Of a DNA stretch of 64,000 nt, positions 54,901 to 64,000 are shown in pieces. The position numbers were made by a program, and so were the translations under genes. The stretch comes from Persicaria tinctoria (lineage: Eukaryota > Streptophyta > Magnoliopsida > Caryophyllales > Polygonaceae). The stretch is from NCBI GenBank assembly GCA_037127255.1, contig JBANSL010000005.1, positions 9,424,001-9,488,000 of the forward strand, given 5' to 3'. Below the pieces are notes generated by a model. The model did not search any database and was not told the origin of the DNA. It saw only the letters and a list, made by a program, of their open reading frames with translations. Position 1 is the first letter of the stretch. Every line of letters starts with the position of its first letter.

Positions 54901-56315
54901 CTGGTGCTAACATTGTTGGTTGCAAGTGGGTTTACATGATCAAACAGAAGTCTGACGACTCCATTGACAAATACAAGGCTCGCCTCGTTGCAAAGGGGTT
55001 CAATCAGAAAGAAGGAGTTGACTTCTTTGACATCTTCAGTCCGGTTGTCAAGCCTACGACTATTCGGTTTGTCCTCAGTCTTGCTCTTACTCGCTTCTGG
55101 CCTCTTCGTTAGATTGATGTCAACAACGCCTTTCTGCATGGAGATCTTAACGAGACTGTCTACATGGCTCAGCCCCAAGGGTTTGTGTCATCCGATCACC
55201 CATCTCATGTATGTCGCCTTCAGAAGGCGTTATATGGCCTCAAACAGGCTCCTCGTGCTTGGTTTCAGAAGCTCAAAGACGCTCTTGTTCATCAGGGGTT
55301 CAAAGGTTGTGTCTCAAGCTCTTCTTTTTTCATCAAATCCCATGGTCGTGATGTTGTTTATGTCCTTATCTATGTTGATGATCTGATCATTACGGGCTCC
55401 CATGCTGCCTTCATTGATGACTTTGTTATTCGCTTGAGTCGAGCCTTCTCTTTAAAGGACATTGGCCCTCTCGGCTACTTTTTGGGCATCGAGGTTAACC
55501 GCAACTCCTCCCTCCTGCATCTCAGTCAGCAGAAGTACATCACCGACATCCTAGACCGTTGTGGTATGACTGGGGCCAAGCCTATTGCTACTCCAGCCGA
55601 GCCTGGGTCTCGTCTCCTTCGCACTGGCGACCCTTGTGCTGACCCTCATTTTTATCGGAGCATTGTAGGTGCCCTTCAATATGTCACTATTACCAGGCAT
55701 GGGATCTCTTATTCCGTCAATCGTGTCTGTCAGTTTATGCATGACCCTACAGACACCCACTGGATTGCAGTAAAGAGAATCCTTCGGTACCTCAAAGGCA
55801 CCCTCACCGCTGGCCTCACTCTTCACAAGGCAACCGATGATCGCCTAGTTGCCTTCTCCGATGCCGGTTGGGCCTCCGATCCGGACGACTGTCGTTCTCA
55901 ACATGGCTTTGCCGTTTACTTTGGGGGCAATCTCATCGGCTGGTCGTCTAGAAAGCAGAACGTTGTTGCTCGCTCAGGCATAGAGGCTGAGTATAAAGCT
56001 ATTGCTTTTGCCTCGGCTGGACTCTTTTGGTTGCAGCAGTTGCTTCGGGAGATGTCGCTACAGGTTGCTCGGCCTCCGATTCTCCTGTGTGACAACCTCA
56101 GTGCAACCTTCCTAATGGCAAATCCAGTGTTTCACCAGCGCTCCAAGCACATAAAGATTGATTATCACTTCGTTCGAGAGCAAGTTGCTTCTGGTGATCT
56201 CATTGTCCTCCATGTGCGTTCTCTCGACCAGATTGCCGACATTTTTACCAAGGCCGTTGGGAATCATCGGTTTCATTCCTTGACTGTCAAGCTCCATGTG
56301 CGTCCTCGCCCATGA
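51957..56315 (+). pseudogene. Copia-3 gag-pol polyprotein with three in-frame stops
   Basis: One frame of 1453 codons from ATG 51957 (MANNPTSPTQLL). It has no frameshift but three stops: TGA 52479-52481, TGA 54879-54881 (family Trp, GT-W-DLVPRP) and TAG 55110-55112 (family Gln before IDVNNAFLHG). Order: Gag with LDRSNYSLWRSTVRSAL; an RG-repeat basic stretch; a knuckle at about residue 291 reading CQICGKSGNEAFNC, where the zinc-binding His is Asn; protease WVVDTGTNAHVT; integrase (FIDDYSKFVWVYF, QTDGGGEYRN); a long Ser/Pro linker; reverse transcriptase (VLIYVDDLIITGS); RNase H (FSDAGWASDPDDCRSQHGF, with the usual SSTEAEY as SGIEAEY). Inactive. Confidence 0.93.
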
Positions 56316-56328
56316 GCTTGTGGGGACC

Positions 56329-56506
56329 TGTTAGCGGAAATATCTTTTCAGTATATTTTGTATATCCTTGTATATCTTTTAGTTCACATCTTGATCTGAT
56401 TTGGTGTGTAAAGATAAACCCAAATCTTTTCATCTTTTGTATATTTATACGTTCTACTCATTCAATGGAATTAACAACTTCAATTCTCAATATTGCTCAT
56501 CTTACA
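56329..56506 (+). repeat. Copia-3 3' LTR
   Basis: 178 bp. Differs from the 5' LTR at two positions (TTCCCATC to TTCACATC, and CATCCTTT to CATCTTTT). Confidence 0.9.
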
Positions 56507-56689
56507 TATTCGAAGATTTGAAATTGAAGTTTTGGACATGAGGTATACACGATTATTAAACCAACCAAAAGGACGCTATTGTGGGGTGATTCAGTAGAGT
56601 CTGACTTCACCTAAATTTATGTATGTTTCAATAAAAATAAATTAGAATTCGTGAATAGATTTTTCACATCGCTTTGAAAAGTTTCGCCA

Positions 56690-57908
56690 TCTAGATCATA
56701 AGGTGCTCTAGTAGCAAGGAAGAGGTCAAGGTTCAAATCTCATTATTTATAGGCAAAATGACCAATAATAATACAAACTATCACTTATGAACCAAAAATA
56801 ATACGAACTTTAGAAATCACCAATTAGTATACGAACTATTCCCAATTAAACCAATTTTGATACGGGGTATCTTTCTGGGCAAAGTTCCGGCAAGATCTAT
56901 GATCTGGCAAGCGGAAACATTAATTTGGGGTCAAAATGCAATTAACAAGAAAGTTGGGTAGAAAATATAAAAATTAAAGAAAAATCAAACATACTGTTAA
57001 TCATCTTCACCAATATCTCAACAGGACCAAATCGTCGTCCGTCCCTGGTCACCACCGCCACCTCACCCGCCTTGCTCCACGACCGGCCGTCACATCCTAA
57101 TTCCTGACTGCTTTCGTATTTCTGAATTAATTTTAGATTTAGGGTTCTTTGTTTATGTGAAGAGGTCGAAACCTAGATCTAGATTTTGTATCGTGTTGGC
57201 CCGATTAAGCATTGTAAATAGGTTGATAAACAAATATGAGATTAAAATTGGTAAAAACCCTTGATGAATTTGTATTTTTTATGTGAAATTGGGTGTAATT
57301 TGTGAGTATTCTGGTTCATCATTGTGGCTCGAGGATGCCACGAAACCTTTTGGATGTGGCACTGATGTTGCTCCAAAAGGGACTGATAATACTCGTAGAT
57401 GTGACGGCCGGTCGTGGAGCAAGGCGGGTGAGGTGGCGGCGGTGACCAGGGACGGACGACGATTTGGGTCCTGTTGGGATATTGGTGAAGATGATAAACA
57501 GTAGGTTTGATTTTTCTTTAATTTTTATATTTTCTACCCAACTTTCTCGTTAATTGCATTTTGACCCCAAATTAATGTTTCTGATTGCCAGATCATCGAT
57601 CTTGCTGGAATTTTGCCCGAAAAGATACCCCGTATCAAAATTGGTTTAATTGGGAATAGTTGGTATACTAATTGGTAATTTCTAAAGTTCGTATTATTTT
57701 TGGTTCATAGGTGATAGTTTGTATTATTATAGGTCATTTTTCCTTATTTATATACTTTGTGTAATTAGTGGGTGCTCAAGTCTTCATTGGTTTGTGGGTA
57801 AGCCTTGGTGACTTGCCACATGGCTTACCGATTTGCGTCATTTACAAGTTAGGGCTCGGACCTATGCGGATTAGTCGACAACTTGATACCCTTGTTACAA
57901 AAAAAAAA
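56690..57908 (+). mobile_element. SINE of the 31056 family, split by foldback element B
   Basis: The left part (about 56690-56751) carries an A-box-like CTCTAGTAGCAAGG and the B-box segment AGGTTCAAATCTC. The right part (57753-57908) continues with TTAGTGGGTGCTCAAG..., GATTAGTCGACAAC and poly(A), matching the 3' portion of the SINE at 31056. The two parts become one SINE when the 992-bp element and one copy of its target duplication are removed. The 5' border is approximate. Confidence 0.75.
56752..57743. mobile_element. Foldback MULE-type element B, 992 bp
   Basis: Flanked by exact 9-bp duplications TTATTTATA (56743-56751 and 57744-57752). Arms 56752-57096 and 57398-57743 are near-identical inverted copies (about 345 bp each) around a 300-bp loop. 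The outer 100 bp match element A in the PERK intron. The inner arm holds a GC-rich block (GTCGTCCGTCCCTGGTCACC...) unlike the AT-rich outer part, perhaps captured host sequence. No transposase. A transcript across it would form a long double-stranded stem. Confidence 0.88.
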
Positions 57909-57956
57909 TAAAATTATAAGGCGAAGAGAGATTATGTAATGCTTTGATGGAAGGCC

Positions 57957-58016
57957 ACGGCCCAATTGTTAATTATTTACACATAAGGCCCAATAAGAGA
58001 GCCCACTAAGATAAGG
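57957..58016 (+). promoter_or_regulatory. GGCCCA (site II-type) promoter motifs of U1-70K
   Basis: GGCCCAAT occurs at about 57959 and again at about 57987 (AAGGCCCAATA), followed by GAGCCCAC. Clustered TGGGCC/GGCCCA site II elements, bound by TCP factors, are common in promoters of plant housekeeping and RNA-processing genes. They lie 190-250 bp upstream of the U1-70K start codon. Confidence 0.5.
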
Positions 58017-58203
58017 GTATATGGTTGTTTATACCGGATCCTGACCCTCTCTCCTCTGTTGAGTACATTACCGTCGATCGTAGCATTGAAGGTTTCAGTC
58101 GATCGATCTTCGTTCTCTCTTCAGTTTTCATCTATCCATCTCTCATCTACGACGTTGCGTCTAGAGCACCTGAAACCCTAAGCAATCCGATCTTTGTATC
58201 GCC

Positions 58204-61200
58204 ATGGGAGACCAAAACGCTGCTTTCATGCGCAATCAGAGCGCCGGTGTTCCGGATCGCGCTAAAGCTCAGAATCGCGCAAGTGTTCTTCAGCTCAAAT
58301 TGGTATTCTCCCCTCTCTTTTTCGTTTTTCTCATCGCTTCTTTGAGTTCTATGGATTTTGCTCTTCGAATTTTTTATTGGATGATGTTTCGATGCTCGCG
58401 TGGTTCTGAAACCCTAGCTCGAGTTGAATGATCTTCGATTCCGTTTGTGATTGTGTTTTTGCGTAGGTTTTTCCTGACTTGTTGCATCCAATTAGTTTTC
58501 GTATAAATTACTCGCTTGCTGTGGTTTGAACTTGTATTAATTGATATCTTTTCGTGTAGATGGGGCAAAGCCATCCTACAGGTCTGACGCCCAACCTATT
58601 GAAGCTCTTTGAAGCCCGCCCGCCTTTGGAGTACAAGCCACCACCAGAGAAGAGAAAATGTCCACCATATGCTGGTAATGTCTATTTCTGTTTGATGTGT
58701 AATCCCCTAGATGCCTTCAAGCTTAATGTATTTCTCATATCTATCTCACTTTGTGACAGGTATGGCTCAATTTGTGAGCAAATTTGCTGAGCCTACAGAT
58801 CCTGAATATGCCCCTCCAATCAAGGAAGTTGAAACTCCTGTATAGTACCCTCTTGCTTGTTATTATATTGTCTGGATAGTATATACTTCTGTTTAGGACT
58901 ATTGCTCTCTCTATTTTTCAAGGCTCTGCAACTTTGTTTTTTCCCCTTGAGACTTTTTCATCATATCTATTTAGTAAAAGCATGTAATTATGTCGCAGCT
59001 GGGGGCACTTGACTCCTTCCTGATTTATATACCAATACCAGCACTGGTGTTTATATGTTACTTGAGAATCTATTGGATGCTGAAAGACCATATTGGAAGA
59101 AAACAGGCCATTTATCACGGTTATATATCGATAGCTTTTATTTGAAGAGACATATTGTTTCCATATTACTTAGTTATATCTCTGTGGAATTCCAAGAACA
59201 ATCTTTCCACATTTTGTTGTATAAATACAAGTTTAGTAGTGCTCAACTGTCTTTCACGAATGTTTATGGTGTTTTTAGTGACTCGATTATGTGACTCTTG
59301 GGGGTATTCTTGAGATCATGTGTTTATAAAATTTCAGAATAGGCGATAGCTTTTCATTAAGATGCATGTCTGTGCTTTATCTGGTGAAAAAACATGGCGT
59401 TGATAGAGGACATGTAAAAAATATTTGGCAACATGTAAATGTTTTTGTTATCTACTGTTTCAATTCTGATTAATTTCAAATTGACTAGGCACAAAAAAAG
59501 GCCAGAATTCATCAGTTGCGCCTGGAGAAGGGTGCTGCAAAGGCAGCTGAGGATCTAGAGAAATGTGAGAACCTTTTGGCCATTGATCTCTATGGTTATT
59601 GAGCATAAAAGGTATTTATTGATCCTCATTTACACTTTGTGACTTTCTGTTGGCATTGCAGATGACCCAGCCAATGATCCTAATGCTACTGGGGATCCTT
59701 ACAAAACGCTCTTTGTAGCTAGGCTTGTAAGTGCTTCTCTAATTCACTCACCTATAATTTCTTTTCATTGAAAGTTCTATCAAATTTTAGAACCATTGAT
59801 TGCTTGCATTTTGCATGCAGAGTTATGAGACCACAGAGAGCAGACTGAAAAGGGAGTTTGAATCTTATGGTCCGATAAAGAGGGTAAGTGTCTATGAGCA
59901 TCCCTTGAAGGGATCAGGTTATTGCCTTGTAACTTCGGTAAGAGTGTCCCTTGAAGGGATCAGGTGGTTATCTTTTTTCTGTGTTTTTCCACACCTTAAA
60001 TCAGATTTTAACCTTTTTTTTTTCCTTTTTAATGGATTTCAAGAACTACTATCTGTGTTTTGCCAAAATTCTGTTTTTTTTTAAAAAAAAAAATTATGGC
60101 ACTGCAATGCTTTCCAACTCATTGTTTAAACTAATCATTCTTTGAGGTGATGCTTTTTTTTTGTGTGTGTGTGTGATTCTGTGGCTGGTTTGAAGGTGCA
60201 CATCGTGCATAGAATGTCATTGCCCCTGATTAAATAATTGATTTGTCTCTTCTTCTACAACCTTCATCTTTCAAATCTCTAATATTACTTTTTCCAATAT
60301 GAGTTTTAACTTTTAGGTTAATGCTGCCTTGAATAATTACTACCTGAGGTCAAAAGTATTGGTGAGAACCTACTATAGGATTAACAACAAATGTCTGACA
60401 TGTGGTAAATGTAGCATGGGTGTATTGTGATGTCTTTTCCTAAATAACTTAGAGCTCCTCTCCCCCTTCTATCATCTATGATGAAAGTCCGAACATGTGA
60501 GGACTTTTAGCACAGGTATAATCGTTATCTGCTTCATAAAGTTTTGCTTATTCTCTCACAAAATGTTCTTTGATTCCAGTTTAAGAGCATTCCTGGGTAT
60601 GGGATTAGTCTTGGGTTTAGGTATCAATCATTCAATCTCGTGTGGTGATGAAAATTCAAGAAATATTGGAGAGGTAGTATTATTTTCTTCAGAAATGTTT
60701 CAAATTTTCTTGTATTTGATGTACGAGTGTAAAACTATGGCACTTCATGATGCAAGACAATGCTGTAATATTAAGTCGAGCAGAGCTGATGGATTTTGCC
60801 TTTTGACCAAAGCAGACGGTTCTTTGTCTAACTTGCACTTGGGTATAACTGCTGGGGGTATAAATCATCTCTATCCTTTCACTTTGATCGACTTTTAGCT
60901 ATATCTTACTGAGCTTTACTTTTCTTGTAAAAGCCATCAAAAGCCTATCAGCTGTTGAAAAAGGATCCTGGTAGTTTCTATACATCTATAGCTCTTTATT
61001 ATAAGTAAAAATTCCCTGGTAAGGGGAACTTCATTCTCATACATAAAATTACCCTGGTAAGGGGTAGCGTTGCGTTCAACCCTCTTAATATGCCACAGTC
61101 ATCAGTATTTCTACATCTCTGTCAGTGGTGGTGGTGGATCTCATATGAGGAGCTTTGTTCAAAAAAAAAAGGTGAGCGCGGCTGGTGAGGCGTTGTGCCT

Positions 61201-62799
61201 GTCTGCCGTGCTATATATAAGATATTCTAGGATTTTCCGTAAAAAAATGTTTGCTAGGTGCCTGGGGAAATCAAAAGTATTTCTTTTTCAGAATTTTCAC
61301 CTGTAACTACAAGCATTTTATGTCTGGGTATTGCAGGTTAAACTGGCATATGATCAAAAATCAAACAAGCCGAGAGGTTATGCTTTCATAGAGTTTGCTC
61401 ACACTCGGGATATGAAAGGTTTGTTTGCTTTATGCCCAAACTGTGGACCTCTTACTTGCTCTTCTATAACCTAATTGATTTCATCTTGAAACTTACTGGG
61501 TTATTTCATCCAAACAGCTGCATATAAGCAGGCTGATGGAAGGAAGATTGATGGGAGGAGGGTTCTTGTGGATGTGGAACGTGGGCGAACTGTTCCAAAT
61601 TGGCGACCTCGCAGACTGGGTGGTGGATTAGGAACCACACGGGCAGGAGGTGAAGATGCTAATCAGAAGCCTACCATAAGGTAATTTAGGCTTAGGCACT
61701 GACTAATCCTTGTTGCATTTATAAACACAAGGGAGATGTTTCCCTCCAACTTAAAAAAAACAAACGAGGATGTAATGTTTGTGGACTTAATTACATCTCG
61801 TAATTCTGTAACAAATTTTTATTAATCTCATCTGTCTTTCCCTCATTCTCAGGGAGGTCCAACCAAGTGATCCATCTCGTTCTCAGGAGCCCAGAACACG
61901 TGATGATAGGTATGTGGCATAATTTTAATAGTTCATTTGATATTTGTTGCTTTGTTCTTCACTGCCTTGATTGTTCTACAAGGTTTATGGTGAATTCACA
62001 AGGTTCTGTTTTCATAAAATTCAAGTTATTGTGAAAATTGATTTCTGGGTAGTTTGTGGTATCATTTGGCGACTGACATTCTTCCCTCAAATCTCTTGTG
62101 TAATTTCTTTCATTATTTACTAAGAATGTTATTAAACACTGTTTATCCTGTGCATGTTTATTATGGAAATTTTTCAGAGAGAGGGAGAAGTCTCGAGAAA
62201 GGGGCAGGGACAAAGAAAAGGAGCGTGAGAAGTCCCGTGAGATCTCCCATGACCGGCCAAGGGACCGTGACCATAGGGAAGACAGGCACCATAGAGACCG
62301 TGAGAGAACCAGAGACAAGGAGAGGGATCACAGTGGCCGTGAGCATCGAGATCGTGACCGAACACGTGATCGTGATAGGGGCAGGGATCATGGTCGTGAC
62401 CACGAAAGGGAGAGGGAGCGTGATCATCACCGTGATCACCGCTCTCGAGAGAGGGAGCGTGAGAGAGAGCCAGAGGTGGGAGAGGAAGACTACGATTATC
62501 GTGGTCGTTCCCATGATAAAGAGTATGGGTATGATCACGTGGAGTCAAAACATGACCGGAGCAGGCACAGTGAAAGGCGGCGGGGTTACGAGTACGGTGA
62601 CGACGATCAAGAGTGGTATGATCAGCCTGAGCACGGCCACAGGCACCCTGAGGATGAATATGAGAGAAAACATCATGATAACTATCAAAGTCGCAAACAG
62701 TACGACCAACCCGATGAAGGAGCTGATGAGCATGATCGCTACAATCAGTATCCTGATAGGTATGATCAGATGGAGGACAACGACGACCGTGCTGAATAA
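58204..62799 (+). CDS. SNRNP70: U1 snRNP 70-kDa protein (U1-70K)
   Basis: Ten exons: 58204-58302, 58560-58674, 58760-58839, 59489-59564, 59662-59726, 59821-59883, 61337-61418, 61518-61680, 61853-61909 and 62178-62799. They total 1422 nt, giving 473 residues. The N-terminus has [20 protein letters not shown], then [20 protein letters not shown]. The RRM has RNP2 TLFVARL (139-145) and RNP1 RGYAFIEF (179-186), followed by [20 protein letters not shown] and [14 protein letters not shown]. The C-terminus is rich in RE/RD/RS/RH repeats. The protein binds stem-loop I of U1 snRNA and helps recognise 5' splice sites in the nucleus. The intron between exons 6 and 7 is very long (1453 bp) and falls inside the RRM, matching the intron known to be alternatively retained in Arabidopsis. 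Retention here would add 66 codons and stop at 60082-60084, giving a 232-residue protein without RNP1 or the RS tail. Confidence 0.96.
59884..59977 (+). promoter_or_regulatory. Duplicated 5' splice site at start of the long U1-70K intron
   Basis: The normal donor GTAAGTGTCT at 59884 is followed by CATCCCTTGAAGGGATCAGG. A second donor GTAAGAGTGT at 59938 is followed by the near-same TCCCTTGAAGGGATCAGG. The spacing is 54 nt, a multiple of three, with no stop between. Use of the second donor would insert [18 protein letters not shown] into the RRM. Confidence 0.7.
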
Positions 62800-63251
62800 C
62801 TTTTATCCCTATTCTGAAATTCACCTGATTTTATCACCCTTGACTTGCATATGCTGGGTAATGGTGTTTTGATCCTGGATTTGGCTACTGTTCTTGATTC
62901 GTTCGGTTGTTTTTCTGTTTCTTTTCAACATGACTTTGGCTTTGTTGATTGTTAACGCAGGGAAAACAGAGCTTGCTTGCTAGCATAGACCTGGACTTAT
63001 GTTGAACCTGCTATGGTGAAAACCTGTATGAATTTTTCAGGATTTTTGTCATTCATTGTTATCTTTGGCTATGTTTAAGTTCCCCGTTTGTTACATGAAG
63101 TTCTAACACAAGCTACAACTTGTAAACGTGAATTCTAAAATATTAGTATTATTTACATATTTCAGGAAAGATTTTAAACAAAGATACATGCATAACATAT
63201 TCCAAGATTTTAACCCGTATGAATTGGTCTCTTTCCCTCACTAAAAGCATG
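62800..63251. other. U1-70K 3' flank
   Basis: Probable 3' untranslated region. No other feature was recognised before the poly(T) run at 63252. Confidence 0.45.
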
Positions 63252-64000
63252 TTTTTTTTTTTGATAAGGAAATAATTCGAGGTCGGACATGCCCGGACTT
63301 CGAGAGGTCGACAAAGTCGGCAGACAACAAGCAGTCTAAACATATAACAACGAAATAGAAAATATAACATAAAATACATGAAAAGAGCACCCAAAGTGAA
63401 CCCGGAAAAAACCCAAGACCTAAGCAAACTAGCGGACACAACATCGAGAGGAAGGAAGTCGTCGCAGAGAAGTGGATAGCGAGCGCATGGGACAACCCTA
63501 GCTGACACGATGTCTCGCCGCCGGAAAGACGGAAAGCAGAAATCCTCGTAAGGCAAAGGCGACACCTGGGGAAGTGTGGATCACACGACATTCCCCCCAC
63601 CTGGATGAGGGATCTTCGGAGACCGCAAACACCACCAACACGATCACGTCGATCAACCAGGGCCGCAGAACTGCTCCTCAACCGAAACTAACCACGAACC
63701 AAAGACGGACACCAAACCACACGAGCAAATGAAGCACAGCCGCAAAGAGGATGAAGAGCGCGGGAAGAATCCGGATTTATTGAAACGATTTAGTTTTAAC
63801 TCAACTATCTTTTCTTTTTTTTCTTTTTGATTAATTTATTCTAAGTTTAACACCCTTCGGGCCAGCTTTGGGCCCAAGGCGAAGGACTTGAATCGGGCCG
63901 TAATGAAAAGATGGAAAACCTAGGTATGACCACAGGAGGCCGAGGCAGCCTCCGCAGCAAACACCGTCAGACCACACCGTCCAACCAGAGAGAGAACGGG
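63252..64000 (-). mobile_element. Non-LTR retrotransposon 3' region, runs off right edge
   Basis: Poly(T) at about 63252-63263 (poly(A) of a minus-strand element) is followed on the minus strand by CCTTATC, CCGACCTCGAATTATTTCC and TTTAGACTGCTTG. The same tail appears in truncated copies at 12828-12917 and 50477-50630. Minus-strand open frames here (to about 63681) are low-similarity and read like 3' untranslated sequence. The 5' end and target duplication lie outside the window. LINE is favoured over SINE because of the length (over 740 bp). Confidence 0.6.

Larger units (their letters stand above)
51742..56506 (+). mobile_element. Copia-3: complete Ty1/Copia retrotransposon with three stops
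   Basis: Flanked by 5-bp duplications TATTC (51737-51741 and 56507-56511). LTRs are 178 bp each (51742-51919 and 56329-56506) with only two differences seen. The primer-binding site TGGTATCAGCC (51920-) and a purine-rich tract before 56329 are present. It inserted about 0.5 kb downstream of the PERK stop codon. Confidence 0.93.

Noticed and set aside
57283..57504. 73-codon frame in foldback element B
   Set aside because: Spans loop and right arm and has no conserved match. May be captured sequence, but not a gene as it stands.
7629..62799. A functional cluster of splicing genes (SF3B4, U2AF65 relic, U1-70K)
   Set aside because: Plant splicing genes are dispersed. Spacing of more than 40 kb with many transposons gives no sign of co-regulation, so coincidence is simpler.
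62174..62824. 216-codon antisense frame opposite the U1-70K RE/RD tail
   Set aside because: Produced by repetitive GAR/CGN codons on the plus strand; overlaps a conserved exon.
63241..63681. 146-codon minus-strand frame near the right edge
   Set aside because: Lies in the 3' region of a non-LTR element just before its poly(A). Cys/Leu-rich with no known domain.

Overview
This is plant nuclear DNA, most likely from a eudicot. It has spliced genes with GT-AG introns, AT-rich spacers, Copia LTR retrotransposons with initiator-Met-tRNA-like primer sites, Stowaway/hAT/Harbinger/Mutator-type MITEs, tRNA-derived SINEs, and plant-only gene families (PERK, OVATE, FAR1-related, PLT, PsaN-like). The species cannot be fixed from sequence alone.

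Layout, left to right. A FAR1-related gene runs off the left edge (minus). A single-exon GT92 glycosyltransferase lies at 2.1-3.9 kb (+). A broken, intron-containing copy of the splicing factor U2AF65 lies at 4.6-6.0 kb. SF3B4 (SF3b49), nine exons, lies at 7.6-10.9 kb (+). A repeat-rich stretch at 11-17.6 kb holds a Harbinger-like element, a long-TIR Mutator-like element and two tiny LINE tails with clear target duplications. A three-exon gene for a small PsaN-like thylakoid lumen protein lies at 17.7-18.3 kb (minus). An OVATE family protein gene lies at 19.5-20.5 kb (minus). MITEs fill 20.6-25.3 kb.

A nearly intact Copia element (minus) occupies 25.3-30.2 kb. A LINE relic and a full SINE follow. 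A three-exon polyol transporter gene at 33.6-36.9 kb has introns carrying a Harbinger MITE, an (AT)n tract and a nested pair of elements. A decayed Copia (37.3-42.6 kb, +) and a LINE relic broken by a solo LTR and another insert (42.7-45.5 kb) come next. The PERK receptor kinase gene at 46.3-51.2 kb (eight exons) has a 946-bp foldback element in intron 1, a LINE tail in intron 6 and a 56-nt hairpin in intron 7. A third Copia element (51.7-56.5 kb, +) has three nonsense codons. A SINE split in two by a 992-bp foldback element follows. U1-70K (58.2-62.8 kb, +, ten exons) and a LINE-type 3' region (63.25 kb to the right edge) close the window.

Host genes are not an operon. Three splicing-related loci (U1-70K, SF3b49, U2AF65 relic) share the window, probably by chance. 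Exon joins for SF3B4, PERK, PLT, U1-70K and the PsaN-like gene were set by hand from GT-AG sites, and each gives an uninterrupted reading frame of whole codons. The main story beyond the genes is layered transposon insertion that can be ordered from intact target-site duplications. The most testable gene-level oddity is a duplicated, in-frame 5' splice site in the long intron of U1-70K.
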